The notes beneath the pieces were generated by a model. The model was not told the DNA's origin. It was given only the letters and a program-made list of their open reading frames with translations, and did no database searches. The position numbers were made by a program, and so were the translations under genes. From NCBI RefSeq assembly GCF_003308995.1, contig NZ_QFFJ01000003.1, forward strand, positions 300,619-364,618: DNA of 64,000 bases, written 5' to 3'. This document shows, one piece after another, positions 26,801-34,359 of this stretch; the first letter of the stretch is position 1; each line of letters starts with the position of its first letter. The stretch is from Chitinophaga flava. GTDB lineage: Bacteria > Bacteroidota > Bacteroidia > Chitinophagales > Chitinophagaceae.

Positions 26801-29800
26801 ACAGGTACCCGTCTGGGTGATCCTGTTGAAGTACAGGCTTTACAGGCTGTATATGGAGATGCCAGTACAAAAGACAAGCCATTATTGATAGGGGCTGTTA
26901 AATCAAATATCGGGCATCTGGAAGCAGCGGGAGGTGTAGCCGGGTTTATCAAAACGGTGCTTTGCTTACAACATGGAGAAATACCGGCCAGTCTGCATTA
27001 TGAGGTTCCCAATAAATTTATACCCTGGAATGAAATGGCCGTTAAAGTAGTCGACAAACTGGTGGATTGGCCCGCTGCTGTAATAAGAAGAGCTGCCGTG
27101 AGTGCATTTGGATTGAGCGGGACCAACGTACACGTTATCGTGGAGCAGGCACCCGATGTAAGCAGTGGTGCGGAGGCCCAGCAACGACAGGTCGTGTATC
27201 CTTCTTATCCTTTGCTCTTATCTGCTAAAACACCCGCAGCACTGAAAGCATTGGCACAGCAGTATATTCACTTTTGTAATAATAACTCCGCTGATTGGCG
27301 GGATATAGCTTATAGTACAGCAATAACCCGTGATGTATTCCAGCACCGGCTAGCATTACAAACAACTTCCAAACAAGCAGCTGGAAAATACCTGCTTGAT
27401 TATGTAAACGGTATAACAAATGAAATAAGGTCTGGGGTTGCCCAGGCGTCGAAAGGTAAACTGGTATGGCTGTTTACTGGGCAGGGAACCGAAAACTGGA
27501 ATACGGGGAAAGAATTATATGAACATAATCCGGTGTTTAAAAATGTAATAGATCAATGTGATGCTTTTCTGAAAAACCGTTGGGATATTCAGTTGGTAAA
27601 AATATTTTATGAGACGGATGGCGCTGAAAGAGATAAAATTTTACAACAACCCATGTTCGCCCAGCCGGCCGTATTTGCTATTTCCTGTGGCCTGGCAGCT
27701 GTATTGAAATCCTGGGGCGTATCTCCATCTATAGTAGTAGGGCATGGTGTTGGGGAATATGCGGCTGCATGCATTGCCGGTGTGTTTAGTCTGGAAGATG
27801 GATTGACACTGATTGCTGCAAGGGCTCAATTAACGCAATCAATTAAAGAACGGGGAACAATGGCAATTGTTTTTGCAGATAGTGAATCAGTAGCATCACA
27901 AATAGCAGCATATGGTAAAGACCTGTCAATTGCCGCAATCAATGGTCCTGTGAACACCGTAATATCAGGAAAGGAAGACGCTGTAACCTTGGTGTTACAA
28001 TCGCTAAAGCAGCAAGGTATCAGAAGCAGGAAACTTCCGGTGTCGCATACCTCCCACTCCGCTTTTATGGAGCCCATGTTGGATGAATTCAGGGAAGTTG
28101 CCGCCGGGGTTAAGTTTCATCAACCTGTAATTAATCTGATCTCAAGTGTCACCGGTATGCTGGCCACCCCAACTATAGCCAGTCCGGATTATTGGTGTGA
28201 ACATATTACGGCTCCTGTACAGTTTTATAAAAGCCTCACTACTATAACAGAGCAGGGCGGAGATATGCTGATGGAATTAGGGCCGCATCCTGCACTCCTG
28301 CCTTTGGCACAGATGACGCTGGAGTATCCGGAAGATAGCCTATTAACCAGTTTAGAACATGGTGTATCATCCTGGAGTATTATGTTACAAAACTTAATGG
28401 CCTTACATGTAAAAGGTATCTCTGTGAATTGGGAGGAGTTTTATGCGGAATGTCTATGCCAGAAAGTAACATTACCTGTATATCCATTTCAACGCCAGCG
28501 ATATTGGATACAACAGGTAGAAAATACACCGGTAGCAATGACATCTCCTGTAAAAATTAAGGAGATAACGGATACCAGGGATCAGACTGCAGACAGTCAT
28601 ATGGATACCTTAGCGTATCTCCGCGGGACATTGGGTGAACTCTTGAAAATTCCTGCTGCAGAGATTGACATACATAGAGAAATACTATTGCTGGGCGCCA
28701 ATTCTCTTACTTTGATCCGTATGGTAAAAAGCATAGAGAAAAAGTATGAGGTGAAATTCACCATCCCCCAACTATTCGAAGCACTGACTACGCTTGATCA
28801 ACTGGCAACATATATTGAAGCGCATAAAACAGTTCAGACGGCTCCTGAAAAAACTGATCCGATACCGGCAACAAGTGATGTCATACAAGCTCCGGCCGCG
28901 GCCTCAGATCTGAATAGCGTAGTTACTGCAGTGTCAGCAGTAATACAGGAGCAAATGGAAAATATGCGGCAGCAGATTCTGGTCAGTATGGCGCAGCAAT
29001 TCAAACTGCTGGCCCTACAACTTGATAGTGTAAGGAGCGTACCTGGTGCAATTGAAACAGTTGCATCCGGCGAGATGAAAAACATTCCGGAGAATGGCCA
29101 TCACCCAATGGAAGAGAGAAATCCCAAAGGCGAAAGTTTCTCATCAGAAAGCAGCTTATCTGCTATCACCAGGCAGCAGTCAAGGCCCTTACATATCCCA
29201 TTATCCTTTGAGCAGGAAAGTTTGTGGTTTATTGATCAGCTAGAAGGATCAGTTGCCTATCATGAATACCTCGTTTACAGGGTAGAAGGGGCGATTCAGG
29301 TACCGGCTTTAAGATATGCATTGCGGCAGATTGTTAATCGGCACGAGGTGTTGAGAACAGTATTCACACTTGAGGATGAAACGCTGTTTCAGAAGGTATT
29401 GGCAGCCGACCAATGGGAATTGGAAATAAATGATCGTACTGTTTATGAGGCGCATTCCCAAACATTGGAAACGTATCTCATCCAATTAGTAAGTGCCCCT
29501 TTTGATCTGTCAAAAGATTATATGCTGCGTGCACAGCTGATTCACCTTTCTGAGGTGGAGCATATATTGGTATTAACGACACATCACATTGCTTCTGATG
29601 GTTGGTCTATTGATATTCTTTACCGCGAGCTGGTTGAGTTTTATACCGCGTACATGGAATCGCGCACTCCTCAATTACCTTCTCTAAATATGCAGTATGC
29701 AGATTATGCGATATGGCAACGGGAGTCCCTATCAGAAGAAGTATTGAATAATAAACTGGTTTATTGGAAAAATAAGCTGGAAGGGGTTATTCCGCTAAAC

Positions 29801-32380
29801 CTGCTTACTGATCATCCACGGCCAGCTGTTCCGGGCATTCAGGGAGCAGCTTTTACTTACAATATTGACTTCGAACTGACAGACGGTTTGCGAAATCTGG
29901 GCAAACAGCACGGGTCAACCTTATACATGACCCTTCTGTCTGTATTTAATGTGTTGCTGTACCGCTATAGTGGTCAGGGAGATATTTGTATTGGTACTTC
30001 AGTTGTAACAAGAATGAAAGAGGGCGTAGAAGAACTTATCGGTTATTTCGTAAACACGCTGGCTATACGGAATGAACTGAAGAGTGATATTTTGTTTACG
30101 CAGTTGCTGAAGCAGGTAAGACAAACAACATTGGATGCATTTGAGCATCATGATGTACCTTTTGCAAAGGTAGTAGATCAGATAACAACAAAAAGAGACC
30201 TGGGTCGGAATCCTTTATTTCAGGTTAGGTTTGAGTTGCATGAACAGCCGGATATCTCTGTATTGGATTTGGGAGGGGCACGGTTGTCCGGAGAAATGCT
30301 GAATTATACCGCTGCCAAATTTGATTTGATGTTCTCGCTTTATGAGACTAAAGAAGGGTTATACGGAAGAGTGGAGTACGATAAGGACTTATTTGATGAA
30401 GATACTATTGTGCAATTAAGCCAACATTTTAAGCAGTTATTGTATGCTGTTGTAAAATCACCTGAAGAACAGATTGGTCGGTTATCCATGTTGAGTCCGC
30501 AGGAGCAGGAGCAGTTATTGATATCTTTCAATGACGTCTCAGGAGAGCTTCCTGCAAACAGAACGATGATGGACTTATTTATGGCGCAGGTATATCACAC
30601 ACCGGATGCCATTGCAGTGATGTTTGAAGATCAGCAGCTCACATATAGTGAGCTTGCTGCATCCGCAGATCAATTAGCACACTACTTACGGGCTAAAGGG
30701 GTCAGAGAGGAAACAATAGTGCCTATCTGTATAGAAAGGTCCCTGAATATGATCATCGGGATACTGGGGATTTTAAAAGCTGGTGCAGCTTATGTGCCTA
30801 TCGACACCGAATATCCGATAGATCGGATCAGACATATCCTGGAAGATACAGGTGCGAATATAATAGTAGCCGATACTGCTACAAAGAGTCTTTTTGCATT
30901 CATAGAAGAGACCAGCAATATTATTGTCCTGGATGCCGATAAACATATCTTCAGCAAGCATCCAGCTATTACACCTGAGGTGTTCGTTACACCTTCCCAC
31001 CTGGCATATGTGATTTATACTTCCGGTTCTACGGGTCAACCTAAGGGTGTAATGGTGGAACATGGTGGCATGTTGAATCATTTGTATTCAAAGATAACCA
31101 CCTTAAATGTCACATCAGATACTACAATAGCATTTACAGCGGCATATACTTTTGATATTTCAGTATGGCAGATGTTTGCTTCCTTGATAAAGGGAGGTAA
31201 GACGATCATCTATCATGAATCTCTGATTTTGCAACCGGCGTTATTTCTGGATGCGCTGATTCTTGATCGAATTACTATTCTGGAACTGGTTCCTTCTTAT
31301 TTGGCTGTTCTGCTGCGGGAAAAAAAGTTGACGTTGCTGAAAGACCTGTGTTTCCTGATTGTTACCGGTGAAGCAGTCAGTCATCATTTGCTGGAGTTGT
31401 GGTTTAAATGTCATACTGAAAGAGTGATTCCGGTAGCGAATGCATATGGGCCAACAGAAGCTTCAGATAACATCTGTCATTATGCCATGTATGAATTACC
31501 TGAACAGGTGAATATACCCTTAGGCCGGCCCATTCAAAATATGAAAATATACATATTGGATGACTCGCTGCAATTATGTCCTGTAGGGGTGGCCGGGGAA
31601 ATTTGCGTAACAGGTATTGGGGTGTCTCGTGGTTATCTGAATCGTCCGTCACTCACAGCGGAAAGGTTTATCAAGGACCCATTTTATCCGGAATCGACTA
31701 TGCGGATGTACCGTACCGGTGATCGGGGAAGGTGGTCGTCGGAAGGCATTATCGAATATCTTGGTCGTGTTGATAATCAGGTAAAGATACGTGGTTATCG
31801 AATAGAACCCGGCGAGATAGAAAGTGCGCTGCAGGCATCAGGTATGGTTAACGAGGCAGTAGTGATAGCCCGGCAGGATCATCTGACAAATAACAACAAT
31901 AATAGTAATCTGATTGCCTATGTAGTACCACAGGAGAACTTTGACAAGGCAGCTGTCCTTTCCTATCTGAAGATGCGGTTGCCGGGATACATGATCCCTA
32001 CTTTACTTATCGAAATAGATAAATTACCATTAACCGCTAATGGAAAGATTGATAAAAAGGCATTGCCGGACCCTGGCGAGATGGCATCTGTAGGAAACAG
32101 GCATGTTCCTCCGGGAAATGAGCTGGAATCTCTTCTGGTTGGTGCCTGGGAGCAGATATTGGGCATATCCGGCGTTGGTATTTACGATAATTTTTTTGAG
32201 TCGGGAGGGCATTCTTTGCTGGGTAGCTTGCTGATATCCGTTTTGCGCCGGCAGCTGAAAGTAGAGCTGACCGTTAAAACACTGTTTCATTTTCCTACTG
32301 TTGCAAAAATGGCAACATATATTGAATCACAAACGAAGGAATTACTGTTGCCGGTTAAACACCGCCGCATTGTCATATAG
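23831..32380 (+). CDS. Hybrid lipo-PKS/NRPS megasynthase: FAAL-ACP-KS-AT-ACP-C-A-PCP
   Basis: A 2849-residue protein. The order is: fatty-acyl-AMP ligase (1-575, FSSGSTGDPKGV near 170), ACP (Ser623), ketosynthase (681-1110, Cys854 in DTACSSS, His989, His1029), acyltransferase (about 1215-1510), ACP (Ser1625), a Gln/Met-rich linker, condensation (1785-2210, HHIASDG at 1918), adenylation (2235-2725) and PCP (Ser2795). It should activate a fatty acid, extend it once and couple it to one amino acid. The AT reads GHGVGE: Gly1306 replaces the catalytic Ser, so an AT in trans may be needed; its second motif is HTSH (1406-1409). No KR or DH is present. The adenylation pocket reads DIWEITADN, tentatively diaminobutyrate-like. 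There is no thioesterase, and a broken next C domain follows. Confidence 0.93.
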   Translation: MKKQDSPATLSAMLIRLKDVKDKGITFIGTGNKEEFLSYGQLYADALSWMYYLQEQGLRSGDELVLQVEDNKTFLQIFWACILSAIIPVPASVAYHTENVTKLTRISAFLNHPFLVTNRPHYEKLCEQKNTDRNFEEHFDRVLFTEDMKHAGREGQIYPVTADMIAFLQFSSGSTGDPKGVTLTHANVIANICGSLLVNDWNEQDSTLSWMPLTHDMGLICFHLYPLQIGIQQYFMPTDLFIRAPLVWLQKISTHRVTITGSPNFGYKYYLTQFREHKASDLDLSCLRIINNGAEPISAALCRRFTDTMKSCGLHPHAIRTGYGLAEATLKVSFTRSFPALKTILVKRKMLTLGNCVITHDSVQPMPSESTLELVNVGEPIIGMNIRIYDEQDNILPEGYMGLIRVKGDSVTRKYYNNAAATNASISKDGWLNTGDTGFMWEGCLYVAGRVKDIIFVNGANIYPHDIENTLEQLEGIDTGKVVACGIPDKETGVEAIVIFVVHKASVEAFKPLADAIKGFIAARLGLEIKQVVPVRKIPKTTSGKVKRYLLAESFVQGDYTTIINTMEEVHKGTDKVSPLSAPSALSKDTIEQWLCEWLQQRFNLTATDLVVDKPFSAYGMTSMHVVVLAADLEVLLGTTVEKTIIYNFPTPATLSAYLSGTGNDAKKESELRHSEGDDNDSIAIVGIGCRFPGDINTPEAFWTFLKEQRSAITVTPEDRWDVAANSATEEITSGKMYTQHGGFLKQVDKFDPMFFGISPKEAAYMDPQQRLLLEICWEALEHGGFSALKLRGSDSGIFIGMGSDDYETIIHDNKEHSFGEDMDSLGVERSIAAGRIAYTFDFHGPVMQLDTACSSSLLCIHQARLSLIRRECSLALAGGVNLMLTPDTTAKLCQMNALSPTGLCKSFDDSADGYVRGEGCGIVVMKRLRDALADGDNILAVIKGSAVNHDGLSNGLTAPNGTMQQQLIKKALRDASVGAETVQYVETHGTGTRLGDPVEVQALQAVYGDASTKDKPLLIGAVKSNIGHLEAAGGVAGFIKTVLCLQHGEIPASLHYEVPNKFIPWNEMAVKVVDKLVDWPAAVIRRAAVSAFGLSGTNVHVIVEQAPDVSSGAEAQQRQVVYPSYPLLLSAKTPAALKALAQQYIHFCNNNSADWRDIAYSTAITRDVFQHRLALQTTSKQAAGKYLLDYVNGITNEIRSGVAQASKGKLVWLFTGQGTENWNTGKELYEHNPVFKNVIDQCDAFLKNRWDIQLVKIFYETDGAERDKILQQPMFAQPAVFAISCGLAAVLKSWGVSPSIVVGHGVGEYAAACIAGVFSLEDGLTLIAARAQLTQSIKERGTMAIVFADSESVASQIAAYGKDLSIAAINGPVNTVISGKEDAVTLVLQSLKQQGIRSRKLPVSHTSHSAFMEPMLDEFREVAAGVKFHQPVINLISSVTGMLATPTIASPDYWCEHITAPVQFYKSLTTITEQGGDMLMELGPHPALLPLAQMTLEYPEDSLLTSLEHGVSSWSIMLQNLMALHVKGISVNWEEFYAECLCQKVTLPVYPFQRQRYWIQQVENTPVAMTSPVKIKEITDTRDQTADSHMDTLAYLRGTLGELLKIPAAEIDIHREILLLGANSLTLIRMVKSIEKKYEVKFTIPQLFEALTTLDQLATYIEAHKTVQTAPEKTDPIPATSDVIQAPAAASDLNSVVTAVSAVIQEQMENMRQQILVSMAQQFKLLALQLDSVRSVPGAIETVASGEMKNIPENGHHPMEERNPKGESFSSESSLSAITRQQSRPLHIPLSFEQESLWFIDQLEGSVAYHEYLVYRVEGAIQVPALRYALRQIVNRHEVLRTVFTLEDETLFQKVLAADQWELEINDRTVYEAHSQTLETYLIQLVSAPFDLSKDYMLRAQLIHLSEVEHILVLTTHHIASDGWSIDILYRELVEFYTAYMESRTPQLPSLNMQYADYAIWQRESLSEEVLNNKLVYWKNKLEGVIPLNLLTDHPRPAVPGIQGAAFTYNIDFELTDGLRNLGKQHGSTLYMTLLSVFNVLLYRYSGQGDICIGTSVVTRMKEGVEELIGYFVNTLAIRNELKSDILFTQLLKQVRQTTLDAFEHHDVPFAKVVDQITTKRDLGRNPLFQVRFELHEQPDISVLDLGGARLSGEMLNYTAAKFDLMFSLYETKEGLYGRVEYDKDLFDEDTIVQLSQHFKQLLYAVVKSPEEQIGRLSMLSPQEQEQLLISFNDVSGELPANRTMMDLFMAQVYHTPDAIAVMFEDQQLTYSELAASADQLAHYLRAKGVREETIVPICIERSLNMIIGILGILKAGAAYVPIDTEYPIDRIRHILEDTGANIIVADTATKSLFAFIEETSNIIVLDADKHIFSKHPAITPEVFVTPSHLAYVIYTSGSTGQPKGVMVEHGGMLNHLYSKITTLNVTSDTTIAFTAAYTFDISVWQMFASLIKGGKTIIYHESLILQPALFLDALILDRITILELVPSYLAVLLREKKLTLLKDLCFLIVTGEAVSHHLLELWFKCHTERVIPVANAYGPTEASDNICHYAMYELPEQVNIPLGRPIQNMKIYILDDSLQLCPVGVAGEICVTGIGVSRGYLNRPSLTAERFIKDPFYPESTMRMYRTGDRGRWSSEGIIEYLGRVDNQVKIRGYRIEPGEIESALQASGMVNEAVVIARQDHLTNNNNNSNLIAYVVPQENFDKAAVLSYLKMRLPGYMIPTLLIEIDKLPLTANGKIDKKALPDPGEMASVGNRHVPPGNELESLLVGAWEQILGISGVGIYDNFFESGGHSLLGSLLISVLRRQLKVELTVKTLFHFPTVAKMATYIESQTKELLLPVKHRRIVI

Positions 32381-32495
32381 TCAGGAACGTCTGTGGTTCA
32401 TTGATCAGTTGGATGATAGTATTCATTATCACACAATTAAGTTGGAAGGAAAAAGTAAACAGGACTGCACTATAATAGACGTAGACTATTTATAG
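32381..32495 (+). pseudogene. Remnant of a lost downstream NRPS condensation domain
   Basis: In the frame +1 relative to the megasynthase, starting just before its stop codon, the sequence reads AALSYSQERLWFIDQLDDSI then HYH. This is the first core motif of a condensation domain, as also seen in the intact C domain of the preceding gene (LSFEQESLWFIDQL). Family similarity ends after about 25 residues and the frame stops at 32495. The megasynthase therefore once continued into another module; a frameshift near 32350-32370 and a deletion ended it. Confidence 0.75.
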
Positions 32496-32500
32496 TCTAC
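32481..32500. repeat. Perfect 8-bp inverted repeat at the break of the NRPS remnant
   Basis: GTAGACTA (32481-32488) and TAGTCTAC (32493-32500) flank a 4-nt loop. It lies exactly where the C-domain remnant ends. There is no T-run, so it is a poor terminator; it could be a regulatory or recombination site, or chance. Confidence 0.5.
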
Positions 32501-32621
32501 GGTGACCGATGGCTCACGGATGCGATAAAAATTGTATTACAGAGTGAAGTGATAGGGGGCTGCACTGCACATTTTATGCAGAGGCTTCAGTTAACTTAGC
32601 TGTTCACCCTAAACTTCACAC

Positions 32622-32807
32622 ATGAAAAAGAAACAAGTTCACCTGAAGAAAAAATTGATTTTGGAAAAGATGGTGATTGCATCCCTTGTGCGGCAGCCGG
32701 AACAAGTTGTTGGAGGTGCAGCCTTTATCTCGCAGGCTAATACCGTATGCAACACGATCAACTATACAGTCTGCAATACTGTATGTGAAAATCATGCCTG
32801 CGCATAG
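32622..32807 (+). CDS. Candidate class I lanthipeptide (RiPP) precursor peptide
   Basis: A 61-residue peptide. The leader (1-32) is Lys-rich at its start and has the K-L-x-L-x-K-x-x-I-A-x-L pattern (KKLILEKMVIASL) seen in Bacteroidota lanthipeptide leaders, and ends in VVGG (Gly31-Gly32), a double-glycine cleavage site. The core (33-61) contains four Cys (43, 51, 55, 60), four Thr (41, 45, 49, 53) and Ser37, including three T-V-C units, which suit formation of methyllanthionine rings. It ends with HACA. A strong terminator starts 14 bp after the stop, so it is an independent transcription unit. No LanB, LanC, protease or dedicated transporter gene is visible in this window. The family assignment is by pattern only. 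Confidence 0.75.
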   Translation: MKKKQVHLKKKLILEKMVIASLVRQPEQVVGGAAFISQANTVCNTINYTVCNTVCENHACA

Positions 32808-32821
32808 TTCAACCTGATTGG

Positions 32822-32862
32822 GGCTGACCAAAAAGCAAAACGCTTTGAGGTCAGCCTTCTTT
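32822..32862 (+). terminator. Terminator of the lanthipeptide-like precursor gene
   Basis: GGCTGACC (32822-32829) pairs with GGTCAGCC (32849-32856); an inner AAAGC/GCTTT pair extends the stem. A T-run follows (TTCTTTTTT). This is a textbook intrinsic terminator, 14 bp past the stop. Confidence 0.88.
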
Positions 32863-32869
32863 TTTAGGT

Positions 32870-33264
32870 GATAAATTTTCATTTTAGGGGATCGGCAATT
32901 GGCACCAGGTAAGTACTGCACTTCTTTGTAAAACCTGTTAGTTTAAATTTTCTCCAGGTATGCCTGTGTGATGCAGGCGGGACGCCAATCATTTGTGAAT
33001 GTTTTTTTAGTCTCAGGGATAATGAGAAGAAGTGATAAAAAGCGGGGTTTATCGACACTCATGGAAATAAATAAAAAAGGGTCGTAAATCTTTGATTTAC
33101 GACCCTTTAGCGTACCCAGAACTGGATTCTTTATGTTCTGTTTTTTAATATTTTATGAGCAAAGTGTGTCAAGGAAGTGTTGTGATATGAAAGATACGCT
33201 CTTTCTCCGGCCCTTGCTTCAACTGATAATTTCTCAAATACCGTTGTCACTTTCTCCGCAATAC
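32870..33264. other. Non-coding region between convergent units
   Basis: It contains only the terminator at 33076-33108. A short plus-strand frame at 33133-33315 overlaps the glycosyltransferase gene and shows no protein-like features. Confidence 0.6.
33076..33108 (-). terminator. Perfect terminator closing the minus-strand NRPS operon
   Basis: AAAGGGTCGTAAATC (33076-33090) pairs perfectly over 15 bp with GATTTACGACCCTTT (33094-33108) around a 3-nt loop. On the minus strand a T-rich tract follows (TTTATTTATTT). It can also stop plus-strand transcription. Confidence 0.88.
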
Positions 33265-34128
33265 TCAGGAAAACTGCAGCTGCGAACGAAGCGCTTCCCT
33301 GACTTCCGTTACTGAAATACGATCCATACAGGCTTTGTCATAAGGACACTTTGCAGCAAATATAAGATCCAGACAAGGTGAACAGCGCATGGGCTTATAG
33401 ATATTGATATTGTTGGGATGGCCCCAGATATCAGGTTGCGCAGGACCAAATATCACAACACCCGGAATGTCAAAAGCGTTGGTAGCATGTGAAAAAGAAG
33501 AATTCACCCCCACAAAGCTGCTGGCATATTTAATGAGCGCCAGCGTTTCCCGGAAGGAAAGCAGCCCCCGTAGGTCTACCGCCTTTTCTACTTTCTCTTC
33601 CTTCATCACGCCCAGCTGCAGGAAAGTACAATCCGGCATCGAGGTGATCAGCTCATCCCAGTTACTGTGCTTCCACTCCTGATTCTTCGACGTTTTGGAA
33701 GTAATATGCAACAACACGGGATTTTTATATTTTGACAACAGTTGTCTGGCTTTCTCTTCCTCCTGCTGTGTCAGGAACACCTGTACCTTATCATCCTGCA
33801 GTTCTACGTCATACAAGCCGGCAATGAGCATTTTGGCGTTCTCATTGTAAAACACGGTAGGGATCAACCCACCATAAAAATCCTTATAAAACTTTCCCCA
33901 TTTCATGCTTACACGGATATAGGAAATCGGGTTGCTCCAGAAGGAGGTAGTATACACTTTGTCTACATGCGGATTGTTTTCGAATATGGACTTCTGGCGC
34001 TCATTAAAGCAGAAGAGCATGATTTTACTATTGGGATAGGTCTGCTTAATGGCTTTCATGGTAGGCGTGAGCAGCAGCACATCCCCCAGCCCGCCTTTTA
34101 CAACGATTCTGAAAATTTTCTTTTCCAC
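33265..34128 (-). CDS. GT9-family glycosyltransferase (ADP-heptosyltransferase-like)
   Basis: A 287-residue cytoplasmic protein of glycosyltransferase family 9. The N-terminal VVKGGLGDVLLLTPTMKAIK is the hallmark nucleotide-sugar/acceptor loop of heptosyltransferases, and the C-terminal half has GVNSSFSHATNAFDIPGVVI with FGPAQP, followed by a Cys cluster (MRCSPCLDLIFAAKC) common in this group. The start appears to be GTG at 34128, because no in-frame ATG exists before an upstream stop; this matches the N-terminus of relatives. Family members usually act on lipopolysaccharide core. Here the gene is last of the NRPS operon, 19 bp after a small gene, so it may glycosylate the peptide product or belong to envelope synthesis. 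Confidence 0.82.
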   Translation of the reverse strand: MEKKIFRIVVKGGLGDVLLLTPTMKAIKQTYPNSKIMLFCFNERQKSIFENNPHVDKVYTTSFWSNPISYIRVSMKWGKFYKDFYGGLIPTVFYNENAKMLIAGLYDVELQDDKVQVFLTQQEEEKARQLLSKYKNPVLLHITSKTSKNQEWKHSNWDELITSMPDCTFLQLGVMKEEKVEKAVDLRGLLSFRETLALIKYASSFVGVNSSFSHATNAFDIPGVVIFGPAQPDIWGHPNNINIYKPMRCSPCLDLIFAAKCPYDKACMDRISVTEVREALRSQLQFS

Positions 34129-34147
34129 ACGAAATATTTTATGATGA

Positions 34148-34345
34148 TTATTTTTCTTCGAGCAACCATTTCATTTGTTCAATAGCAAACTGCCATACGC
34201 ATTTTTCTTTATGCAGAAACAACAATAGGCTCTTGTTCCTTTTTTCATAATGCTGCGTCAGCTCTTCACTAATGCAGGCTTCTACGTGCAACAGGCGATC
34301 ACTGAATTCCGCGATTCTGGCTATAACTTCTGATTCTTTTCTCAT
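34148..34345 (-). CDS. Small hypothetical protein in the NRPS operon
   Basis: A 65-residue, mostly helical, charged protein (MRKESEVIARIAEFSDRLLH ... ELTQHYEKRN ... FLHKEKCVWQFAIEQMKWLL). It has a single Cys and no signal peptide or membrane segment. I do not recognise it. Spacing supports a real gene: it starts 14 bp after the hydrolase gene and ends 19 bp before the glycosyltransferase. It could be a small accessory of either; relation to MbtH-like NRPS partners is excluded, because the typical tryptophan-rich MbtH motif is absent. Confidence 0.6.
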   Translation of the reverse strand: MRKESEVIARIAEFSDRLLHVEACISEELTQHYEKRNKSLLLFLHKEKCVWQFAIEQMKWLLEEK

Positions 34346-34359
34346 AACAGAACAAATAT

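Noticed and set aside
28800..29190. Possible aminotransferase domain between ACP and C in the hybrid synthase, as in mycosubtilin-type enzymes
   Set aside because: The segment is only about 130 residues, Gln/Met/Ser-rich and without PLP motifs; it is a linker.
33133..33315. Plus-strand frame of 60 codons near the operon end
   Set aside because: It overlaps the 3' end of the glycosyltransferase gene and has no start context or domain.
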